DNA of 64,000 nt from Rossellomorea sp. y25 (GCF_038049935.1 NZ_CP145886.1:3705001-3769000), one strand, 5' to 3'. Counted from the first letter of the stretch, positions 35,159 through 43,669 are shown. Numbers and translations are program-made. The notes: generated by a model from the letters alone, not told the origin.

Positions 35159-36541
35159 ATGCTGGAATCAGAAAAACGTTTGTATATGTACGAAAAAGTC
35201 GCTGAACATCTCGAATCAGGCATACATGTCATCGATTCTACCGGAAGAACCATCATCTACAATCGAAAAATGCGCGAAATCGAAGGGATGGAAATTGAAG
35301 ACGTCCTGGATAAAAATTTGCTGGATGTTTTCCAATTTCACTCTGAAGAAGAAAGTACCCTTCTTAAAGTTCTGAACACAAAGGAACCAACCCTTAATGT
35401 GAAACAAACTTATTTTAATATGAACGGAATCGAAATCACGACGATGAACGACACCTTTCCGATCTTTCACGATGAAGTGCTAATTGGGGCGATTGAAATT
35501 GCCAGAGACATCACGAAACTCGAAAAGGTGATGAGAGATCATATAAATAAGCGTCCGAGCAGTTTATTTACCTTTGACAGCATCATCGGTAAACATCACC
35601 GACTGCAGGACGCCGTCGAAACCGGAAAGCGGGCGACAAGGACGTCTTCCCCTGTGTTGATATGTGGTGAAATCGGTACCGGAAAGGAGCTTTTTGCACA
35701 AAGCATCCACAACGACAGCGCCCGTGCCAATCGCCCTTTCATCACCCAGAATTGCTCGTCACTACATGATGATAAGCTAGAAGAAATCCTGTTTCACGAG
35801 GAGCGAAAGGACAGCAATCCGGAAGAACACCGCCCCTCCCTCTTCCAACAAGCACAGGGAGGCACACTGCTACTGGACGAAATTAACTCATTACCCCTTT
35901 CCCTTCAAGAGAAGCTGCTAAACTTCTTTTCCCAAGGGACGGACCTTCCATATGATGTGCGGGTGATGGCGACTGTGAACGAGGATCCCATCGACGCAAT
36001 TGCAGAAGGGCGGTTATTAAAGGACCTCTATTACAGGCTGAGCATTGTTTCAATCTTTATCCCCTCTCTCCGCTCGAGAAAAGAAGATTTACCGGAGATT
36101 GTGAACTATTTCATTGACCAGTTCAACCACCATTTCGCTATGGGTATTAAAGGGATTTCGGATGAAGTGAGTGAAATTTTCCACCAGTATGACTGGCCAG
36201 GCAATGTGAGGGAGCTTGAGCATGTCATTGAAGGAGCATTTAGCTTGGTGGGGTTTGAAGAAGAGATTGGCTTCAATCATCTTCCATTCGGATTCAGGCA
36301 GAGGATTCATCATACTTCGACAGGAGAAAATAGTCAGGATGAATCGGAGTTTCTTTACCAATCTGGAACCGAAATCAAGCCGTTGGAAATTTTCATGGAA
36401 GAAGCTGAAACCTATTATATTCAAAAAGCGTTGAAATACCATGACTTTAATATCACTAAAACAGCGAAATCCCTTGGTATGAGCAGGCAGAATCTGCAGT
36501 ATCGGATACGGAAGTATAGGATTGAGCGGAATGCGTTTTAA
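35159..36541 (+). CDS. rocR: RocR-like enhancer-binding protein lacking the sigma-54 contact loop
   Basis: A 460-residue protein with an N-terminal PAS-like sensor domain (about 8-120), an AAA+ domain (about 137-370) and a Fis-type helix-turn-helix (about 430-452, FNITKTAKSLGMSRQNLQYR). Walker A GEIGTGKE (170-177), Walker B TLLLDE and arginine finger YYRLS are intact. However, the segment where the family has GAFTGA is HEERKDSNPEEHRPS (213-227), and the second loop region is about eight residues shorter than in B. subtilis RocR. It may therefore not work with sigma-54. Divergent from rocD; RBS GAGGAG. Confidence 0.9.
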   Translation: MLESEKRLYMYEKVAEHLESGIHVIDSTGRTIIYNRKMREIEGMEIEDVLDKNLLDVFQFHSEEESTLLKVLNTKEPTLNVKQTYFNMNGIEITTMNDTFPIFHDEVLIGAIEIARDITKLEKVMRDHINKRPSSLFTFDSIIGKHHRLQDAVETGKRATRTSSPVLICGEIGTGKELFAQSIHNDSARANRPFITQNCSSLHDDKLEEILFHEERKDSNPEEHRPSLFQQAQGGTLLLDEINSLPLSLQEKLLNFFSQGTDLPYDVRVMATVNEDPIDAIAEGRLLKDLYYRLSIVSIFIPSLRSRKEDLPEIVNYFIDQFNHHFAMGIKGISDEVSEIFHQYDWPGNVRELEHVIEGAFSLVGFEEEIGFNHLPFGFRQRIHHTSTGENSQDESEFLYQSGTEIKPLEIFMEEAETYYIQKALKYHDFNITKTAKSLGMSRQNLQYRIRKYRIERNAF

Positions 36542-36553
36542 TGTTGGTATTTG

Positions 36554-36584
36554 GCCACTTTCCTTTTAGGGGAGTGGCTTTTTT
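36554..36584 (+). terminator. terminator of the rocR-like gene
   Basis: GCCACTTTCC / GGGGAGTGGC (one G-T pair) with loop TTTTA is followed by six T residues. Confidence 0.88.
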
Positions 36585-36701
36585 GGTGGCGCGGTGATGC
36601 TGTTTGTCGCGTTGCTTACATCTCCCCAACAATAGAAAAAAGAGCACCAGCCCTTTCATCAGCACACCTTCACCGATAAAAAGACCAGTACTCATCCATA
36701 T

Positions 36702-38162
36702 TTATTTCACATGCTGCAAATATGGCGTCAGATCCAATCCGATACTCTTCGCCAAATCCTTCCCAAGCCCCTCATCCGCCCGGAAGAAATTGCACACTGC
36801 ACGCAGGGCAATTCTTTCGTTGATTCCTGATAATTCACTTGAAATATTCTTCACGACTTGCTTCTTCACTTCTTCGGGATAGCTTCTGTAAATGTGACCG
36901 ACCTGACCAAAATCGTCCGTTTTCTGGATCTTCTGTCTTCCTGTTTCTCCTGCCATCGGCTGATGAACCTCTGTATACCCTGACACTTCTTTCGGCGTAT
37001 CATTAAAGCTGTTCGGCTCATAATTTATCGGACTCGTTTGCTGCTTGAACGACATTTGTCCGTCCCTCTGATTATTGGCCACTTGAGCAAATGGGCAGTT
37101 GATCGGGAGCTGCAGGTAGTTTGCACCGATTCGGTAACGCTGTGTATCTGAATAAGAGAATAGTCTTCCTTGCAGCAACTTGTCTTCTGACGGAAGCATC
37201 CCGTTTACTAGCACTCCTGGGTTAAAACCCACTGATTCTGTCTCAGCAAAAATATTTTCAGGATTTCTATTTAAAATCATGGTTCCGACAAAATGAGATG
37301 GAATGTCACCTTCTGACCAATCCTTCGTTGCGTCAAGAGGATCGAAATCAAAGGCATCCATATCCATTGGGTCCAGCACCTGCACATACAGGTCCCATTC
37401 CGGGAAATCCCCTTTTTCAATCGATTCGTATAGATCACGGCTTGCATGATTAAAATCTTTCCCTTGAACTTCAGCTGCTTTTTCTGTTGTTAAATTTTCA
37501 ATGCCTTGCTTTGGTTTCCAGCTTAGCTTCACATAAACAGTATTCTCGGCAGCATTCACCCATTTATATGCATGCACACTTGACCCTCGCATTTGTCTAT
37601 AATTAGCAGGAATCCCTTCATCTGTGTAGAGATGCAGCAGCATGTTGGTTGATTCAGGAGTTAATGACATGAAATCCCAATATCTCTCAGGTTCTTGGAT
37701 ATTCGTTTGTGGATTAGGTTTTAAAGAATGGACCATATCCGGAAACTTCATGGCATCACGAATGAAAAAAACAGGCAGGTTGTTCCCCACAAAATCCCAG
37801 TTCCCTTCTTCAGTATAGAATTTGACGGCAAATCCACGGGGATCGCGCAGGGTCTCCGGTGAATGCTGGCCATGGACGACGGTGGAAAAACGGGCAAATA
37901 CAGGTGTTTCTTTGCCAGTTTCCTGAAAAAGTGCAGCTTTCGTATATTTTTTCATGCTGTTTTTTGTAATGAATACACCATGCGCTCCCGCTCCTCTGGC
38001 GTGAACGACTCTTTCAGGAACTCGCTCACGATCGAAATGAGCCAGCTTCTCAATTAGTTGATAATCTTCAAGCAGCGCAGGTCCTCTTTCCCCAGCTGTC
38101 AATGAGTTCTGGTTATCGCCGATCGGGGCACCTTGATTCGTTGTTAGTTTTCTATTATCCAC
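36702..38162 (-). CDS. katA: vegetative catalase (monofunctional haem catalase)
   Basis: A 486-residue clade 3 catalase that dismutates hydrogen peroxide. Active-site His54 lies in RVVHARGAGAHG, the distal Asn in FVGNNLPVFF, and the proximal haem Tyr in RLFSYSDTQRYRIG. The start is the GTG at 38162 (MDNRKLTTN), because AAAGGAG lies 8 nt upstream; the GTG at 38171 abuts that site. Two PerR boxes flank its promoter, so peroxide induction is expected, as for B. subtilis katA. Confidence 0.97.
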   Translation of the reverse strand: MDNRKLTTNQGAPIGDNQNSLTAGERGPALLEDYQLIEKLAHFDRERVPERVVHARGAGAHGVFITKNSMKKYTKAALFQETGKETPVFARFSTVVHGQHSPETLRDPRGFAVKFYTEEGNWDFVGNNLPVFFIRDAMKFPDMVHSLKPNPQTNIQEPERYWDFMSLTPESTNMLLHLYTDEGIPANYRQMRGSSVHAYKWVNAAENTVYVKLSWKPKQGIENLTTEKAAEVQGKDFNHASRDLYESIEKGDFPEWDLYVQVLDPMDMDAFDFDPLDATKDWSEGDIPSHFVGTMILNRNPENIFAETESVGFNPGVLVNGMLPSEDKLLQGRLFSYSDTQRYRIGANYLQLPINCPFAQVANNQRDGQMSFKQQTSPINYEPNSFNDTPKEVSGYTEVHQPMAGETGRQKIQKTDDFGQVGHIYRSYPEEVKKQVVKNISSELSGINERIALRAVCNFFRADEGLGKDLAKSIGLDLTPYLQHVK

Positions 38163-38180
38163 TTCAGACACTCCTTTAGA

Positions 38181-38195
38181 TTATAATAATTATTA
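38181..38195 (-). promoter_or_regulatory. PerR box, downstream copy
   Basis: TTATAATAATTATTA matches the PerR consensus TTATAATNATTATAA with one to two differences at the end. It lies between the -10 region and the katA RBS, a repressing position. Confidence 0.75.
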
Positions 38196-38210
38196 AGTAA
38201 TTATAGTTTT

Positions 38211-38238
38211 ATTTTAACTATTTGAGAACGAAAGTCAA
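38211..38238 (-). promoter_or_regulatory. katA sigma-A promoter
   Basis: TTGACT (38233-38238) and TAAAAT (38211-38216) on the reverse strand, 16-bp spacing, placed between the two PerR boxes. Confidence 0.75.
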
Positions 38239-38245
38239 TTACAAA

Positions 38246-38260
38246 TTATAATCATTCTAA
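38246..38260 (-). promoter_or_regulatory. PerR box, upstream copy
   Basis: TTATAATCATTCTAA differs from the PerR consensus at one position. It ends 7 bp upstream of the -35 box. Confidence 0.8.
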
Positions 38261-38331
38261 AATTGTAATCGTTAAAATTAGTAAAGTCAGCATACGATAG
38301 GCATACCCACACAATCAATCGCTCTAAAGAC

Positions 38332-38368
38332 AATAAAAAAGAGACAACCTATAAAAAAGTTGTCTCTA
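38332..38368 (-). terminator. terminator of the aldehyde dehydrogenase-DUF779 operon
   Basis: AGAGACAAC / GTTGTCTCT on the reverse strand, AT-rich loop, followed by TTTTTTATTG. Confidence 0.85.
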
Positions 38369-38413
38369 GAAATTATTATTGAGAGTAGAAGGGTAGAACC
38401 ATAAGATTCACAT

Positions 38414-38746
38414 TTATGCTTTGATCAGTTTGGAATCCGTAATAAAGCGTACGCCTTCCATTGATTCCAAAGAGAACACTCCTCCCCTTCCTTCCTTTAC
38501 ATCCAATATGATCCGGAAATGCTTCCAATACTCATATTGTTGTTCGTTCATATAAAAAGGACAGTCGGCTACAGTACCTACTAATACATCACTGTCACCA
38601 ATGATCAGATCATCTTGACTTAAACACATAGGAGAACTGCCATCACAACATCCTCCAGACTGATGAAACAGGAGGGCCCCATGCTTGCCTTTTAACGTTT
38701 CAATCAGCTGAAGGGCTTGTTCAGTTGCCTCTAGTCGCTGTTCCAT
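38414..38746 (-). CDS. DUF779 domain protein
   Basis: A 110-residue protein of the DUF779 family with conserved cysteine-rich QSGGCCDGSSPMCL (residues 29-42) and a second conserved Cys in TVADCPFYM. These cysteines may bind a metal. DUF779 genes almost always adjoin acetaldehyde-type aldehyde dehydrogenases, as here, one base after the upstream stop, so it is part of the same transcript. The exact role is unknown; a maturation or redox accessory function for the enzyme is an inference. Confidence 0.88.
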   Translation of the reverse strand: MEQRLEATEQALQLIETLKGKHGALLFHQSGGCCDGSSPMCLSQDDLIIGDSDVLVGTVADCPFYMNEQQYEYWKHFRIILDVKEGRGGVFSLESMEGVRFITDSKLIKA

Positions 38747-38747
38747 T

Positions 38748-40268
38748 TTAGAAGAATCCTAACGCTTTAGGGCTATAGCTAACTAGTAAATTCTTCGTTT
38801 GTTGATAGTGTGATAGCATCATTTTATGATTTTCACGACCGATACCGGACATTTTGTATCCACCGAATGCCGCATGTGCCGGGTATTGGTGATAGCAGTT
38901 CGTCCATACGCGTCCTGCTTGAACCTCTCTACCGAAACGGTAAGCCGTGTTCATATCACGTGTCCATACACCTGCTCCAAGTCCGTAAAGAGTATCATTG
39001 GCGATTTCAAGGGCTTCTTCTTTCGTTTTGAACGTTGTAACGGAAACAACAGGGCCAAAGATTTCTTCCTGGAAAATACGCATTTTGTTGTTGCCTTTGA
39101 AGACCGTCGGCTTCACATAGAAACCTGCCTCCTGATCTCCATCCAGTGTATTTTGCTCACCACCGATGAGCAATTCCGCTCCTTCTTCTTTCCCAATCTC
39201 AATATAAGATAGAATCTTATCCAATTGCTCTTGAGAAGCTTGAGCACCCAGCATTGTATCTGAATCCAACGGGTTCCCCTGCTTGATTTGTTTCACGCGT
39301 TCGATTGCACGCTCCATGAACTTATCGTAGATCGATTCCTGGATCAGCGCCCTTGAAGGACATGTACACACTTCTCCTTGATTAAGTGCAAACATCACGA
39401 AACCTTCGACTGCTTTATCAAGGAAATCATCATCCTGATCCATTACATCTTCAAAGAAGATATTAGGTGATTTTCCACCAAGTTCTAACGTAACAGGGAT
39501 AATGTTTTGAGATGCATATTGCATGATCAGTCGGCCAGTTGTCGTTTCACCTGTGAAGGCTACCTTACCAACACGCTTACTTTGCGCAAGGGGTTTCCCT
39601 GCTTCCACTCCAAACCCTTGAACAACATTCAGTACACCTTTAGGCAGCAAATCTTCAATCAGTTCAACCAGAACCATGATGGAAGCAGGTGTCTGCTCAG
39701 CCGGCTTCAATACGACACAGTTACCTGCAGCCAGGGCAGGGGCAATCTTCCATACACCCATCAGAATCGGGAAGTTCCAAGGAATGATTTGGGCTACAAC
39801 CCCGATTGGCTCATGGAAATGATATGAAACCGTATCATTATCGATCTCACCAAGAGATCCTTCCTGGCCTCTGATACATCCGGCGAAATAACGGAAGTGG
39901 TCAATCGCAAGGGGTAAGTCTGCCGCTAATGTTTCACGAACCGGCTTACCATTATCCCACGTTTCGGCTACAGCAAGCATTTCTAAATTTTCTTCCATAC
40001 GATCTGCGATTTTATTTAAGATGATGGATCTTTCCGTAACAGAAGTTTTGCCCCAGGCGTCTTTCGCTGCATGTGCTGCATCTAATGCCTTTTCGATATC
40101 CTCTTTGTTTGAACGGGCAATTTTCGTGAAAACTTTCCCCGTAACAGGTGATACATTTTCAAAGTATTCTCCACTTGCTGGCGGCACATATTCTCCACCA
40201 ATAAAGTTCTCATACTTGTCTTTAAATTGTACCAGTGACCCTTCAGTGTTCGGATTATTATAAAGCAT
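38748..40268 (-). CDS. acetaldehyde/aldehyde dehydrogenase (ExaC/AcoD type)
   Basis: A 506-residue NAD-dependent aldehyde dehydrogenase, oxidising acetaldehyde or similar short aldehydes to acids. Motifs: [50 protein letters not shown] (general base Glu) and [15 protein letters not shown] (catalytic Cys, with a second Cys two residues on, typical of this subgroup). RBS CAGGAGG. It forms an operon with DUF779. The promoter carries a cre-like site, so catabolite repression is likely. Confidence 0.93.
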   Translation of the reverse strand: MLYNNPNTEGSLVQFKDKYENFIGGEYVPPASGEYFENVSPVTGKVFTKIARSNKEDIEKALDAAHAAKDAWGKTSVTERSIILNKIADRMEENLEMLAVAETWDNGKPVRETLAADLPLAIDHFRYFAGCIRGQEGSLGEIDNDTVSYHFHEPIGVVAQIIPWNFPILMGVWKIAPALAAGNCVVLKPAEQTPASIMVLVELIEDLLPKGVLNVVQGFGVEAGKPLAQSKRVGKVAFTGETTTGRLIMQYASQNIIPVTLELGGKSPNIFFEDVMDQDDDFLDKAVEGFVMFALNQGEVCTCPSRALIQESIYDKFMERAIERVKQIKQGNPLDSDTMLGAQASQEQLDKILSYIEIGKEEGAELLIGGEQNTLDGDQEAGFYVKPTVFKGNNKMRIFQEEIFGPVVSVTTFKTKEEALEIANDTLYGLGAGVWTRDMNTAYRFGREVQAGRVWTNCYHQYPAHAAFGGYKMSGIGRENHKMMLSHYQQTKNLLVSYSPKALGFF

Positions 40269-40302
40269 CTAAGATCCTCCTGTATATATGTATTTTCGTT
40301 AA

Positions 40303-40351
40303 ATTAAGCGCTTTCATTTCTCATTATAGGCCATTAAGGAGGTACGGACAA
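40303..40351 (-). promoter_or_regulatory. promoter with cre-like site for the aldehyde dehydrogenase operon
   Basis: On the reverse strand TTGTCC (40346-40351) and TATAAT (40323-40328) are spaced 17 bp. Just downstream, 40303-40316 reads TGAAAGCGCTTAAT, 12 of 14 to the cre consensus and a good palindrome at its centre. CcpA bound there would block initiation. Confidence 0.7.
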
Positions 40352-40423
40352 GTGTATTGTTCAAAAATTCATTATTTTTCGTTAATTTATGATGGATTAT
40401 TCCACGAACGGCCAAACCTTCTT

Positions 40424-40460
40424 CAAAAAAAATAAGTTGATTCTCATCAAGAGAATCAAC
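40424..40460 (-). terminator. terminator of the MEDS-domain gene
   Basis: GTTGATTCTC / GAGAATCAAC, loop TTGAT on the reverse strand, followed by TTATTTTTTTTG. Confidence 0.88.
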
Positions 40461-40474
40461 GATATATTTACTGA

Positions 40475-41038
40475 CTAATTGGCTTTACTATATACTTTCG
40501 AGTTCAGAATATTCTCATCCGACATTAAATATCCATGATTTTTCTTTAAAGCGTCTTCCAGTTGATCTGGCATTTTCTTTGAATCATACGCACAGACAAC
40601 GGTCAGATTGTACTCGTGTACAACGCGATCCGTTTCTGTTTCAAACCATTCAATAATGGACGTTGGCTCTTCTAATGTGCCCCACTCCACATTTGTCCAC
40701 GAGCGAAAAGAAATATCGTTCTCTAAGTAGGGGGTAATGGCTTTTGTTAATTGTTCATAAATGGCTGGAGGATGGTAACTTCCACTAGATTGATAAAAAT
40801 CAAAGTTACTGATAACCTGAATCCTCTCCAATTGGCTGCTTGTTAATTGGGTTTTTAACCGTTTGAGCAACACATTCAGATTCCTTTCGTTCTCAATCAG
40901 AACGACGGAATCCCCAGTTTCGATCCCCTCAAGAATATAGGCTACGGCGTTTTCTAAATATTTATTTCGATCCTGATAGGCATAAAGGACATGAGTGCAT
41001 TGATTTCCAGCTAAAAGATTCCCTATTTCCTCTTTCAT
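40475..41038 (-). CDS. MEDS domain-containing protein
   Basis: A 187-residue cytoplasmic protein matching the MEDS (DcmR-like sensory) domain: QCTHVLYAYQDRNKYLENAV at the N terminus, GIETGDSVVLIEN, and TNVEWGTLEEPTSIIEWFE to LTVVCAYDSKK near the C terminus. In other bacteria the domain precedes a kinase or DNA-binding region and senses small hydrocarbon derivatives; here it stands alone with no output domain. RBS GAGAGGGAG. Its role, perhaps as an anti-sigma or sigma-B-like partner switch element, is not known. Confidence 0.82.
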   Translation of the reverse strand: MKEEIGNLLAGNQCTHVLYAYQDRNKYLENAVAYILEGIETGDSVVLIENERNLNVLLKRLKTQLTSSQLERIQVISNFDFYQSSGSYHPPAIYEQLTKAITPYLENDISFRSWTNVEWGTLEEPTSIIEWFETETDRVVHEYNLTVVCAYDSKKMPDQLEDALKKNHGYLMSDENILNSKVYSKAN

Positions 41039-41153
41039 ATTCTCCCTCTCCCCATCAATTTTTTCTATTTATATCTATCAATTCTCTAAAAAAGAGCAAT
41101 ATCCCTCTTTTTCAAAGGATATTCCGGTACCTCCAGGGATATAAAACAAATCT

Positions 41154-41186
41154 ATAAAAAAGACCGCCCTCCAAGAAAGGCAGTCT
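41154..41186 (-). terminator. terminator of yugI
   Basis: AGACTGCC / GGCGGTCT with a ten-base loop on the reverse strand, followed by TTTTTTAT. Confidence 0.88.
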
Positions 41187-41200
41187 ACTTAAAAATTGTA

Positions 41201-41617
41201 TTATTTCTTGATTAGATCTTCACGTTCTGATTGTTCGATCCACTCTTCAAGCTTGTCTTTAAGAGTGTTGAAGCCAGCTGGTGTTGTTTCTTCGTTTGCT
41301 TGCTTTACACTTCCTTGACCTTGACGGCGAGGTTTTTTCGCTGCTGCAGGTTTTGCTTGTGGTGCTGCAGGAGCTTCTTCTGTAGCACGGATAGAAAGGC
41401 TGATTTTACCAGCTTTTTCGTCCACTGATAATACTTTAACCTTTACTTCGTCGCCTACTGAAAGGTGCTCGCTAACGTCTTTAACAAAGCCGTGAGTGAT
41501 TTCAGAGATATGAACTAATCCTTGTGTTTCTTCATCAAGTGCAACGAACGCACCGTATGGTTGAATGCCTGTAACTTTACCTGTTACAACAGTTCCTGTT
41601 TCGAATTTTGTAGTCAT
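41201..41617 (-). CDS. yugI: S1 domain RNA-binding protein, general stress protein 13
   Basis: A 138-residue protein with one S1 RNA-binding domain (residues 5-75: GTVVTGKVTGIQPYGAFVAL, GLVHISEI, VGDEVKVKVLSVDEKAGKIS) and a low-complexity Ala/Pro/Lys linker, ending in an amphipathic helix (FNTLKDKLEEWIEQSER). This matches B. subtilis YugI (GSP13), a ribosome-associated stress protein. Start MTTKFETG at 41617 follows AGGAG by 7 nt; the longer frame lacks an RBS. Monocistronic. Confidence 0.93.
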   Translation of the reverse strand: MTTKFETGTVVTGKVTGIQPYGAFVALDEETQGLVHISEITHGFVKDVSEHLSVGDEVKVKVLSVDEKAGKISLSIRATEEAPAAPQAKPAAAKKPRRQGQGSVKQANEETTPAGFNTLKDKLEEWIEQSEREDLIKK

Positions 41618-41812
41618 GGTAACACTCCTAGTATATATATTATTTTTCGTCTTTACACGCAATTGTAGATTATATCATAGAATCCGTGATTCGGCAAAAG
41701 TTTATTCTATAAGACCTCTGCAACTAACCCCATTTTCATTGATTTATTCACCTATAATTGCTTTCTCACTAGTTATGCTTCCCAATTTTTAAAATTATTA
41801 AAACAGTGTAAC

Positions 41813-43069
41813 TTAGCGCTCTTTATTTAGTTCTTCTGTCTCTGAAGACAAAATGACCGGTGTCGTCTGAACCCAACGATCTGGCTTAACGAAATTTACA
41901 CGTCTTAACTCTTCGTATACTTCTTTCAGATGAAGGGATGTTGTGTACTCTGGATACTCTTTCAGTATATATCGGTAGGTTTCTTCAACTTGTGATTTCA
42001 TTTCATCACTTTCATCAAAGATGGGCTGATACACATTTCCATCTGTAAAGTTTTGATAGAGAAGATCGTATTCAAGCTTCACTTCCACCCTGAACCTTGA
42101 ATTTTCCGGCAATTCCTTTAACATCTTTTCGTAGTCCATCAAGCGATCAGCTGCTTCTTTCCATGTCCCTGTAAATTCACCTGCTTTAATGACTGGATCA
42201 AAACGGGTAATCATATACAATTCATACCCTTCCGGTAAGGCTTCACGACTTGTGATCATCCTGTAGTACTCCACATCCAATGTAGTTTCAAGCCGGTCCG
42301 TCTCACTGTTATACGATAGCTTAACTGCATTATTGAATATTCCATCCCGCAATAACCATAGTTTGGGGGGATAGTCGTTATTCATATGATTGAACTCCTT
42401 TATATTCAATTCTCCGTTCTCAACATAAGGCTTCCAATATTCACCATACTTATTCAACTCGTCCTCATATAGAGGGAGGATATCTTGTTCCTTTTTAATA
42501 AAATCATCAACCCATACTTCTGCTTCTTCCATCGTTAAAGGAGCTTTCAGATTTTTCATCATCACATCAGGAGTAGCCAATATCTGAGTCAACTCGTCAC
42601 TCGCTCTCTGGATCCACTCCACTTTTCTTTCATTTGAGAAGTCCCGCTTTGGAATGGACTCGATATATGTGAGTTGCCTCCCTGCATCCCGTGCGATCAC
42701 AGTCGAATTAAATATGCCTTCCGTAAACCCGAGCCGCTCCATTGCTTGAATTTTCCTTACATCATATTGAGCTTTCGCATTTTCTATCTCCCTTTGAAGT
42801 CGTTGGTCTGACTCACCGGCAAAATCAGCTTGATTCCCATTCTGTCTTCCCGGTACATCCATCGTAAGCTGCAGGATGAGAACCGCACCGATCAGAAGGA
42901 CACCAATGAAACTTGCGACGTATGGCCAATGAATAAGTGTTCGCTTCTTTTGGGATTTCCCTTCTTGTTTTATGGCTTGTATGATGTCTGAGGGATTAGT
43001 CTGATCCGGAATTTTCTTATACGATTGATTCAATAATTCCATGCGTTTTTCAAGCATCTTGTCATCCAT
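41813..43069 (-). CDS. membrane-anchored anti-sigma-like protein
   Basis: A 418-residue protein with a short cytoplasmic N-terminal region (1-45), one transmembrane helix (about 48-68, YVASFIGVLLIGAVLILQLT) and a large external domain rich in charged residues. This topology, and an 8-bp overlap with a sigma region-4 gene just upstream, fit an ECF anti-sigma factor, although the cytoplasmic part does not show a clear zinc anti-sigma (HxxxCxxC) motif. The external domain was not recognised. RBS GGGAGGGGAG. Function beyond this is unknown. Confidence 0.65.
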   Translation of the reverse strand: MDDKMLEKRMELLNQSYKKIPDQTNPSDIIQAIKQEGKSQKKRTLIHWPYVASFIGVLLIGAVLILQLTMDVPGRQNGNQADFAGESDQRLQREIENAKAQYDVRKIQAMERLGFTEGIFNSTVIARDAGRQLTYIESIPKRDFSNERKVEWIQRASDELTQILATPDVMMKNLKAPLTMEEAEVWVDDFIKKEQDILPLYEDELNKYGEYWKPYVENGELNIKEFNHMNNDYPPKLWLLRDGIFNNAVKLSYNSETDRLETTLDVEYYRMITSREALPEGYELYMITRFDPVIKAGEFTGTWKEAADRLMDYEKMLKELPENSRFRVEVKLEYDLLYQNFTDGNVYQPIFDESDEMKSQVEETYRYILKEYPEYTTSLHLKEVYEELRRVNFVKPDRWVQTTPVILSSETEELNKER

Positions 43070-43247
43070 TCAATCTCCCCTCCCTTTTTCCAGCCTCTTC
43101 CAGTTCTTTTTTCAAGAGGTTTTTCCCTCTTAAAAGTCTTGTTTTGACAGTAGATAAATTGATTGACAGTATTTCAGCCATTTCTTCATACTTCTTTTCA
43201 TGAAAATAGTAAAGGATGATCGGTATTTGATATTTATCATCCAGCAT
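43062..43247 (-). CDS. ECF sigma factor remnant, region 4 only
   Basis: A 61-residue protein comprising only the sigma-70 region 4 helix-turn-helix: YQIPIILYYFHEKKYEEMAE and ILSINLSTVKTRLLRGKNLL. A normal ECF sigma factor has about 160-190 residues with region 2 in front. Upstream, the reverse strand has no coding sequence for region 2, only AT-rich DNA, and the ATG has no recognisable RBS. It is probably a deletion remnant of a sigma gene whose anti-sigma partner is still downstream. A two-part sigma factor, such as B. subtilis SigO-RsoA, is an alternative. Confidence 0.65.
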   Translation of the reverse strand: MLDDKYQIPIILYYFHEKKYEEMAEILSINLSTVKTRLLRGKNLLKKELEEAGKREGRLNG

Positions 43248-43328
43248 TTGGATGTTTCATTTATGTAACGACTACAAAGTGGATTTTGTTTCATTTATTT
43301 ACCATTAATTTATTCTTTTAAAATAGAC

Positions 43329-43363
43329 AAAAAAAAGCCTAACCCAATTCAAATTGGATCAGA
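43329..43363 (-). terminator. terminator of the YwcE-like gene
   Basis: On the reverse strand AGTCTGATCCAATT pairs imperfectly with AATTGGGTTAGGCT, followed by eight T residues. Confidence 0.8.
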
Positions 43364-43648
43364 CTAATTCTTTGCAGTGATTGATTTCTTCTTTCGTTGC
43401 TTTTGGATAAATGGCAAGGCATACAGCATGAAGGCTGCAATATGGGCGAATGCAAGGTTTGCAACAAATAGGCTCCACAACGTCACATGTCCCCATCCTC
43501 CAAGTTCCGGAACGGCTACGTAATAAATAAACACTGCCCATAAGGCTATAACAAATGGGATATGAAGAACCGCCCACTTACGATGTTCTATCCAAAGAAA
43601 TAGCGGAGTAGCCGTTGCGATAAATAGATATACAAGAAATACATCCAT
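43364..43648 (-). CDS. ywcE: YwcE-like spore morphogenesis/germination membrane protein
   Basis: A 94-residue protein with three hydrophobic helices: MDVFLVYLFIATATPLFLWI (1-20), VLHIPFVIALWAVFIYYVAV (about 27-47) and LFVANLAFAHIAAFMLYALP (about 60-80), then a basic tail. It resembles B. subtilis YwcE (87 residues), a holin-like protein needed for normal spore coat and germination. Recognition is from sequence recall of the N-terminal pattern and lengths. Start MDVFLVYL is chosen because GGAGG lies 8 nt upstream. The promoter carries a near-perfect cre site. Confidence 0.7.
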   Translation of the reverse strand: MDVFLVYLFIATATPLFLWIEHRKWAVLHIPFVIALWAVFIYYVAVPELGGWGHVTLWSLFVANLAFAHIAAFMLYALPFIQKQRKKKSITAKN

Positions 43649-43669
43649 AGTAAATCCCTCCAATCAGAT

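Noticed and set aside
35795..35815. AATCCGG in the altered loop 1 of the rocR-like gene as a fragment of the 21-bp array core
   Set aside because: A seven-base match is expected several times by chance in 64 kb.
36456..36695. 79-residue minus-strand ORF after katA starting MSTGLFIGEG
   Set aside because: It overlaps the 3' end of the rocR-like gene and its terminator, has no RBS, and its C-terminal half is shadow sequence.
41099..41142. ATATCCCT...AGGGATAT inverted repeat upstream of the MEDS gene
   Set aside because: The loop is about 28 nt and the arms only 8 bp, so chance pairing is likely.
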